NCBI RefSeq assembly: GCF_017591425.1
Contig: NW_024465886.1
Location: forward strand, 558,001-622,000
Direction of reading: 5' to 3'
Source: Ochotona curzoniae
Lineage: Eukaryota; Chordata; Mammalia; Lagomorpha; Ochotonidae
Length of the DNA stretch: 64,000 bases
Both the position numbers and the translations under genes were made by a program. The notes beneath the pieces are model-generated. The model was not told the origin of the DNA, made no database searches, and saw only the letters and a list, made by a program, of their open reading frames with translations. Positions 57,401 through 64,000 of this stretch are shown here, in pieces; the first letter of the stretch is position 1, and every line of letters starts with the position of its first letter.

Positions 57401-58213
57401 AGTACCTGTGATCTTTAATATGTGAGCATTATATTCGTGGACTTATTCCAATTTTCCAAGTCAAACCCGAAAGCCACATCACAGCTTTCATCCTTTCTCT
57501 CTGAAAATTTGTACCCCCTCCCCTGCAAATGCTTGAAATAAGCTGAATAAACAGAACGCAGTGGTAACCTGAGGAGTGTTCTAGTCAGAAATATTTTCAC
57601 TCATGGTGTAAGGGTTTCTATAACCTGCTGGGACGTGAGGTTTGAGCCACTTATCACAGAGCTGTAAAACATTGAACTAACAGCATATTTTCATCAGATA
57701 TTCAGAGCCATATTTATTTTCTCTCTCTCTCTCAGCTGCTTAAGGGAAAGTTTATTCTAACTTCTGCAGGTGTATAACTCTACCTATCTGTTGGAGAATG
57801 CCCTCAGATACCAAGTTCTAGTCCAAGTTAAACTTTTCATTTACATTTTTTCCTGTTTACTTTTCCAAGTGGCAAAAGATTACAACTCAAAATTGCAATC
57901 TTAGCTCAATATTGTGCTTTAAAGATCTATGTGTGTTAGCATGAAGAACATTATTTTTAATAATATCTAGTGTTTTAAAGGAGTCTTTAAAATGTTCATA
58001 AAAAGTATGTTATGAAAAACTATCCCTGGAATATGGAATTTGGGGTGCCAAAATGCTTATCTTTTAATCCCATTTCTATGCACTTTTTGAAGTACTCTTA
58101 GATTTCATTATATGAGAAAAACTCCCATGACTCGGTCTCTCGTCAAAGAGGTTTTTTTTTTAATTGATCTCAACATTTTCCTACTGTCACTTTCATTGCT
58201 GGAGTGGTTTGTT
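57401..58213. other. Unique A/T-rich sequence
   Basis: No element recognised. A short CT run lies at 57720-57734. Confidence 0.4.
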
Positions 58214-58325
58214 TAGAAAATATTTACTTATTTATTTGAAAGATACAATTACAGGCAGAGAGAGAGAGAGAACGTCCATCCTCTGTGTCATTCTCCAAAT
58301 GGTTGCAGTGGTCAGGTTTTTGGTT
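58214..58325 (-). mobile_element. C-SINE tail fragment, antisense
   Basis: AGAAAATATTTACTTATTTATTTGAAAGATAC, then GCAGAGAGAGAGAGAG, CGTCCATCCTCTGTGTCATTCTCCAAATGG, with nothing after. Truncated. Confidence 0.75.
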
Positions 58326-60390
58326 CATGTATTCTGGTGACTGTGTTGGAGTTTGTCTAAGCAGCAGACTTACCAACTCAGAGAGAAGAAGCATCTTTAA
58401 TTTTCCTTGATGTTGCTACCCTATGTTTGATGTTTAGTCATTTGAAACGAATGTTAAGGAAATCAAAATTTTGAATGGGATTTCAGAAAGATGTTGATTT
58501 TTGCCCCTGCCCCTATGAAGGCAGTTGGGTACCTTATCTATGCCTGGAGTAGCTTGTATGTAGAATGAACTGTCATATTCCTCAGAGTTCTTTCTGTAAC
58601 TTTTCTTGGATTTTTGTATTTTAGTTACAGTTCTTTTGTGTGTTTGTTTTTAATGCCTGGAAAGTCTCCACTCCGTTTTATTTCATTTTGTTATGTGTGC
58701 TTTCTTGGCTACCCCTGTTAGAGTGTGCCCAGTGTGTGGTTCTTCAACCATGTGTACTGCAGCAGAGTACGTGGACGCTTGAGAACAAGTGCTCCCAAGG
58801 GGCAGAATTGCTGTCCTTATTCACTCCTGAGTACTCACAGCTCACGTGCTTTCTGCACATGCAAGGTTCTTAGTAAACACTGCATTGGCGGAGAAGTTGT
58901 TTGCAAAGCAACTTATACATACTGGAACATTCTTTTACTAAGCGGAAAGAGTCATTGGTTTTTCAGTTGCTTGTTTCTGCTCACGGTGTTTGTGGCTGAC
59001 TTCAGCTGCTCCTTGGAGGCTGTGAAGAATATTTGGAACATACTGGGATCGAGTTGCTTAGAAGTGTGTCATTGCAAGGCGCTTCTCTGCCTGGGCTTCC
59101 CAAGCGAGGACACATCACTTCATGCATTAAGGAAGATCATTTTAAAAAGGCAAAATCTTAGTGTAGAAGAAGGATCCTACAAGCTAAAGCTTGAAAGAGT
59201 TCTCCATTGTTTGGAGGGAAAATAAAATTTAAATGAGAACGAAAGGTGAATTTCTTCTGAGTGAGCTGAGGAAAATACTGATCAACTGTGGGACCAGATA
59301 ATAAGACAAAGGGCTGCAGTCCGCTGCTTTGGGTTTCAAACATTATCTCATTTTTACAAAGTTGGTAACTAGGAGTTGAGTGGTTTCCTGTCGGGTGTGC
59401 AGAGTGGGTGTTGGGGAAGAGAACAGTTGCTCCTTTGAGGGAGTGTTTTGGGTGCTTGCCACCTGGAGTTCGATTTTTCTCTTTAAAAGAGCCATCTGCT
59501 TCATCCATCTCTCCCAGACCAAGTGTTATCTGCGGGGAGTTCCAAAGCATCATAAAACAGAGAAATGCAGCTAAGTTTCATGTGAATGCCAGGAAACCAG
59601 ATGTTATCCAAGATCTTCTTCCCTTCTAGAATGAAAGATTTCAGATGGGACTGAAGTAGTGTAAGTGTTGGATAACACTTGACATTTGGAGCCAACGTTA
59701 AGCTCCTGAGACCTCTGTCCACGGAACTCTTCTAGGCTCAAGGGAGCTTTGTTTATAATAATAATAATAAAAGGTCACAAAACATTCCCCACATGCGGAG
59801 GGGTTTATGAGGGAAGAAATTCTGGCCTTCGATGTTCCCTACTGCTTTTTCCCTGTGAAAAACATTACACATGTGAAACGCTGGGGATTTCAATAGATAT
59901 TCTCAATACTGCTTTCTTAATCCAATATTTCTGCTTGTTTTGGATGAGTTTTCAATGATGATTTTTACCCTTTAGGTGGCCTATTGATTTCAAAAAGATT
60001 GAATAGAAGGAAAAAATTTACCGTGAACCTGAGAAGGAAAATTACTCCTTGCTGTGTCCTCCAAGAACCGACATTTGAATTATCCGAATACTTTGGACTG
60101 AGACCCCCAATAGAGATTTAAAAGCAAACAGTGGGTATTTGATTTCTAGAAACACATGCTGAGGGAGGCTTTATGTCAAATGCCCAGGGATAATCTCCAT
60201 TCTTTTTTTTTTTTTTGAAAACTGTAAATGTATTTCCTAGTATGAAAGGGAGAGGAGGTTCTCTCTGCACTTACCAGCGAGGCAGCATCCCCACATTTTG
60301 ACAGATTTAAAACGCTCAGATTTTCTACTTTCCAGATCCTTCAAGTTAAACAAAACCAAATGATAAAATAACAGCACAACAAAGCACAAT
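58326..60390. other. Unique sequence
   Basis: Contains the 166-codon plus frame at 58725-59225 and the 131-codon minus frame at 59158-59553. Both lack domains and I do not call them. A short (ATA)n run lies at 59755-59770 and a T run at 60204-60216. Confidence 0.4.
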
Positions 60391-60521
60391 GAGGGGTTGG
60401 CATTTTGGGATAGCGAGTTAAGATCCTAAGTGCTTGGATTCTTGTCTCCTAGCTATAGCCTGGCCCAGCTTCAGCCATTGAAGCTGCTTGTGGAGTGAAC
60501 CAGGATGTGGAAGGTTCTCTC

Positions 60522-60556
<35 letters not shown>

Positions 60557-60660
60557 CTCTCTCTCTCTCGCTCTCTCGCTCTCGCTCTCGCTCTCGCTCT
60601 CTCTCCAGCCCCCTCCCCTTTTGTCCTGTAACTGCATTTCAAACAAATAAAATGAATCTT
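60391..60660 (+). mobile_element. C-SINE, sense, internally shortened, with (CT)n expansion
   Basis: The head GGGGTTGGCATTTTGGGATAGC starts at about 60394. The middle is mostly deleted, joining to CAGCTTCAGCCATTGAAGC. A long (CT/CTCTCG)n part lies at 60524-60606, and the tail is CAAACAAATAAAATGAATC. It abuts, tail to tail, the antisense SINE that follows. Confidence 0.83.
60524..60606. repeat. (CT)n / (CTCTCG)n microsatellite
   Basis: About 80 bp of CT units with regular CTCTCG interruptions at the right side. It lies in the pyrimidine part of the C-SINE. Confidence 0.93.
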
Positions 60661-60981
60661 TTTTTTAAAGATTTATTTTTATTATTATTTTTTTTAATCG
60701 GAAAGGCGGATATACAGAGAGGAAGATCTTCCGTCCGATGATTCACTCCCCAAGTGAGCGCAACGGGCCGATACTATGCCGATCCGAAGCCAGGAGCCTC
60801 TTCCGGGTCTCCCACGCGGGTGCAGGTTCCCAAAGCTTTGGGCCGTCCTCGACTGCTTTCCCGGGCCACAGGCAGGGAGCTGGAAGGGAAGCGGGGCTGC
60901 TGGGATTAGAACCGGTGCCCTTATGGGATCCCGGGTGTGCAAGGCGAGGACCTTAACCACTTGCGCCACTGCGCCGGGCCC
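60661..60981 (-). mobile_element. Young lagomorph C-SINE, antisense
   Basis: Same young subfamily as 7159, 7882 and 38300. It lies between the tail of a sense SINE (GAATCTTTTTTTT at the left border) and the T run of an antisense L1 tail (GAATTTTTTTTTTTT at the right). The two borders may be an imperfect target-site duplication. Pol III boxes preserved. Confidence 0.95.
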
Positions 60982-61137
60982 GAATTTTTTTTTTTTAAAC
61001 TAATTTTATTACATTATGTGACACGGTTAAAGGCACTGGGATTCCCCCCACCCCTCCCCGAGCCCTCTCCCCATGGTGGAGCTCTCCACCTTGCTGCGTT
61101 ACCCCATGAGTTTCAATACCACTCACAACCATAGGCG
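60982..61137 (-). mobile_element. Young lagomorph L1 3' end, strongly 5'-truncated
   Basis: A T run, then CTAATTTTATTACATTATGTG, GGGATTCCCCCCACCCC and a CCATGGTGGAGCTCTCCACC block. This is the reverse of the lagomorph L1 3' untranslated region with its polypurine tract, well preserved. Only about 150 bp of the element were inserted. Confidence 0.85.
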
Positions 61138-62599
61138 TTGAAAGGCTCCCTCTCTCTCTTCCTGTCTTCTCTTTCTACCTCTCTCTCCACCATCCCCGAC
61201 ATTCCTCTCCTCCTCTCTCCTCTTTTTTGTCTTTGCCCTTCTTACTTCTGCTCCTTTTAGATCTCTTTGCCATTTACTTGAATAATTTCTTGGTTGCCTT
61301 CTAAATTGTGAAGGTTGCCTTTGACCCTCCGCAAGCTCATACAGGAAGAACTGGAGCTCTGCTGGCCGTGTGAATGCAATAAGCATCTTTACGTAGCATG
61401 TGTGGTTACTTGTAGTCCATGAACTGAAAGCTCTGACCAGAAAGACCACGAACAGAGTAATCTTATACTGTATCGGTAATAAAAGGCATTTCCAACAATA
61501 AGTGGCATTTTTCCAAGTCCTTAAATAAAAATGCTGGAAGCCACTAAATTGGAATCTCAATCTGCCTGTGTGTTGATGTAATTCCTGATTTACACTCATT
61601 CAAAGAAATTGACTGGGATCGTGTGTAAGGGGCTGTGTGATAGAATTTGGCGTTTAGTAGACATCCGTAAATGCAAACATTCTCGCTTGTTACGCGTAAC
61701 TTAAGAACCTGTGTGTTATTCACGATCTGCAAATGAAGAATTTTAGACGTTCAATTTTGGTTCAGGCTCCACATCATTTTTTTTTCCCTAAAAGAAGAGT
61801 TCAACTTATATGTTTTCTGAAAGTTAACAATTTGTGCTTTGGAACTTTGTAGAGCCAGGAATTCTGTGGGTCATAGGAAATACGATAATAATACAATAAG
61901 AAAAATAACCTCAAAACCTTAAGTTTGTGATAAAAGCTGAAATCGAGAGCTTGTTCTGTGAACAGTGAGCAAGATGGCATTCGATCCTTACAAAGCAATG
62001 AAGAAAATGATTCCTGTTTTGCAGATGTGGATTCTGAAACACTAAGGCTAGAAGTAGTTGTTCATAACCACTAAGGAGAAGATCCAGGCTGGAAGCTGTT
62101 TCTTAATTCAGAGCCCAAGGTTTTCTATGACTTGCACAACTTTAACCCCGCCCAAAGGAAACCTTGACCTGCGCCCCGTACTTGGAGGGATTTATCCTTC
62201 CCCTGCTCTGGCAACATTTCCCCCCCCTAAGATTCCAGAGTTTAAGGAACAAAGGGGAGCTGCTCCGCTAGAGCCTGGGACCCTTTGAAAAACAATTGGG
62301 GAATTGAGTATCCTGGGCTTCTCTGCCTACGAAGTCCCCAGCCAATTTTCCAGATGTACACAGGCCTCTCTCTGCGGCGTCCTCCTGAGCGTAGAGCAAT
62401 CGTGATGTGAGCTCTGCAGGGAGTCTTATGCGTCCGAGTGCCTACCAAGTGGGCACGTGGGCACCTGGGTATGTGGGATGATATTGGGAGCAAAGAGCAG
62501 TAAGTAGAAAATGTTACTTGAATGCCGCTAGGGTGCTACCACCCTCTCTTTGGGGCTGAAAAGAGTCTGGTCTAGAACTTCAAGCTCTTTTTAACTTAA
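61138..62599. other. Unique sequence with a CT-rich start
   Basis: 61138-61240 is pyrimidine-rich (CT/CTT). The rest is unrecognised. The 158-codon minus frame at 61123-61599 reads partly through the purine-rich strand (KKRREEERN), which produces charged residues by composition. Confidence 0.4.
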
Positions 62600-63090
62600 A
62601 AAAAATTTTTTTTAATGGGAAAAAGGTTTGCAAACACATGTAACGATAAAGGGTTTCCATTCCTAATATTCAAATATAAAAAAAAAACCAACTTGGAAAT
62701 CAGAGAAACAATCTCTGCAAAATGGGCAAGAGTTGTAATTTGTCATTCAATATAGGAATGACCAGTAGGCATATAAAAGATTCTTAACATAATTAGTCAT
62801 GGAAAAATGAAAGTTAAAATCATAGTGAAACAGCAATGCACACCCACTAATCCAGCTAAAAGTAAAAACATGACAATGTTGGCAAAGAGATGAGGAAGTT
62901 AGAATCCTCACATAATGCTGATAGGATGGCAATATATCATAGCCCTTTCAGAAAATTGCTTAGTAGGTTCTTATGGACTAAACACATATTTATCATATGA
63001 CACAATAATACCACTCCCAAGGATTTACATATGAAGGATGAAAATGTCTATCCATGCAAATTTTTCTATGCAAATGTTTATAGAAATAGT
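62600..63090 (+). mobile_element. Old LINE-1 ORF2 carboxyl region, sense
   Basis: Sense L1 text: AAAATGGGCAAGAG, CATATAAAAGATTCTTAAC...ATTAGTCATGG, ACACCCACTAATCCAGCTAAAAG, CATATGACACAATAATACCACTCCC. Diverged, with no open frame. It meets an antisense L1 at about 63090. Confidence 0.85.
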
Positions 63091-63094
63091 GTCG

Positions 63095-64000
63095 AAAATG
63101 GATTTCTGATGTTGATGTCTAGTCATCGGTTTAGGGACATCTGGGCCAGTTGCATATATTAGCTCCATCGTAGGCTGATTTTACTCCATTTCGGTGAGTC
63201 CCCAGGACAGGTGGCTGGGTCAAAGGTCAATCTGTTTTCAGGTCTCTGAAGACTCTTCCTTAGTGGTTGCGCTAGTGTACACCCCCACCAGCTGTGTACT
63301 AAGGCATCTTCTGTCGACCTTCTTGCCAACACTTAGTGTTTCTGGTTTTTGGGTGATTGCCATTCTGACTGGGGAGAGGTGAGACCTCATTTTGGTTTTT
63401 CTTTGTATTTTCCCGATGGCTTATGAGCCCAAACATCTTTTTCATATGTCATTTGGCCATTTCCATTCCATCCTTTGGAAGTTGCCCACTCGTGTGCTTT
63501 ACCTGCTTCTTAACTGAACTGCTTGCTTCATTGTTGAGTTTCTTGAGCTCCTTACAGATCTTGCATATTCATTCTTTATAAATCATATATTTTGCAAATG
63601 TTTTTCCCCATTCTGTTGGCTGCCTCTTCACTTTCTTGTTTTCTTAGCATTCTTCTGGTTTTCATTTTGTTGCCTGGCTTCTGCGGTCTTTTCCAAGAAG
63701 CCTTTGCTTGTACCAATATCTTAAAGTCTCTAGTGTCTTCCTCTAGTAGTTTGATGGGATCAGACCGTGTATTTAGATCCTTGGTTCACTTTAAGTTGAT
63801 TTTTATATAAGGTAAAGGTAGGGGTTTTATTTTGTATTTCTGTGCATGTAGATCCAATTTTCTTTGCAACATTTATTGAAGAGAATTCTTTCTCCAGACA
63901 TTGATTTTATTTAGTTTCATTTGTCAAAGATTAGTTGGCTATAGCTATGTGGATTAATTTCCATGGTTTCTATTTTGCTCCATTGGCTTTTGTGCCCAAC
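63095..64000 (-). mobile_element. LINE-1 ORF2 region, antisense, runs off the window
   Basis: Reverse L1 text: GTGGTTGCGCTAGTGTACACCCCCACCAGC, CTTGCCAACACTTAGTG, ATTGCCATTCTGACTGGGG, TTAAGTTGATTTTTATATAAGG and TTGGCTATAGCTATGTGG. Better preserved than the sense L1 next to it. The element continues beyond 64000, so its length and 5' end are unknown. Confidence 0.9.

Noticed and set aside
58725..59225. 166-codon plus-strand open frame
   Set aside because: No domain, cysteine-rich by chance, and a competing open frame overlaps its end on the other strand. No splice or promoter context.
60418..60646. Arginine/glutamate repeat frames (RARARERERERAR)
   Set aside because: They are translations of the (CT)n microsatellite in a SINE.
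1..64000. CRISPR arrays, operons, phage or plasmid genes, riboswitches
   Set aside because: The direct repeats present are SINEs, micro- and minisatellites. Spacer-like regular arrays and prokaryotic gene structure are absent.

Overview
The window reads as nuclear DNA of a lagomorph, most likely a pika (Ochotona). The main evidence is about 26 copies of the tRNA-derived lagomorph C-SINE family. At least four copies (7159-7499, 7882-8198, 38300-38632, 60661-60981) are nearly identical to each other. Their head variant (GCGC-CGGGCCC end, B box read as GGTTCTAATCC on the minus strand) is one I associate with pika rather than rabbit; that assignment is from memory. Lagomorph-type L1 3' untranslated regions support the same group. 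There is no sign of bacterial, phage or plasmid sequence, and no operon, CRISPR array or intact multi-exon gene.

I find no intact protein-coding gene. The only gene-derived sequence I can name is a decayed processed copy of PCBP2 (poly(rC)-binding protein 2), about 5105-6545 on the plus strand. The rest is transposable-element debris in non-repetitive DNA. Layout: 1-5100 is mostly unique sequence with two SINEs and one old ERVL/MaLR-type LTR. 5105-6545 is the PCBP2 retrocopy. 6690-10225 is an antisense L1 split by seven SINEs. 10226-14744 holds unique sequence, two SINEs, a 90-bp minisatellite and a good CTCF-like motif. 14745-19020 is antisense L1, including a three-level nest (solo class-II LTR inside a SINE inside L1). 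19197-26350 has scattered SINEs and L1 tails in mostly unique sequence. 28600-31030 is another antisense L1. 31031-42420 is mixed, with an antisense LTR broken by a SINE and several more SINEs. 42420-53470 is unusually poor in repeats. 53475-64000 is repeat-rich again, with an unassigned tandem-repeat composite at 56034-57400 and opposed L1 fragments at the right edge.

Most elements lie antisense: 19 of 26 SINEs and 9 of 12 L1 pieces. This would fit a window inside a large intron of a plus-strand gene, but no exon is recognisable, so that is inference only. I do not see a new functional system. The items most worth checking are the 56-57.4 kb composite tandem element, the solo-LTR nest, the CTCF-like site and the repeat-poor 42.4-53.4 kb block.
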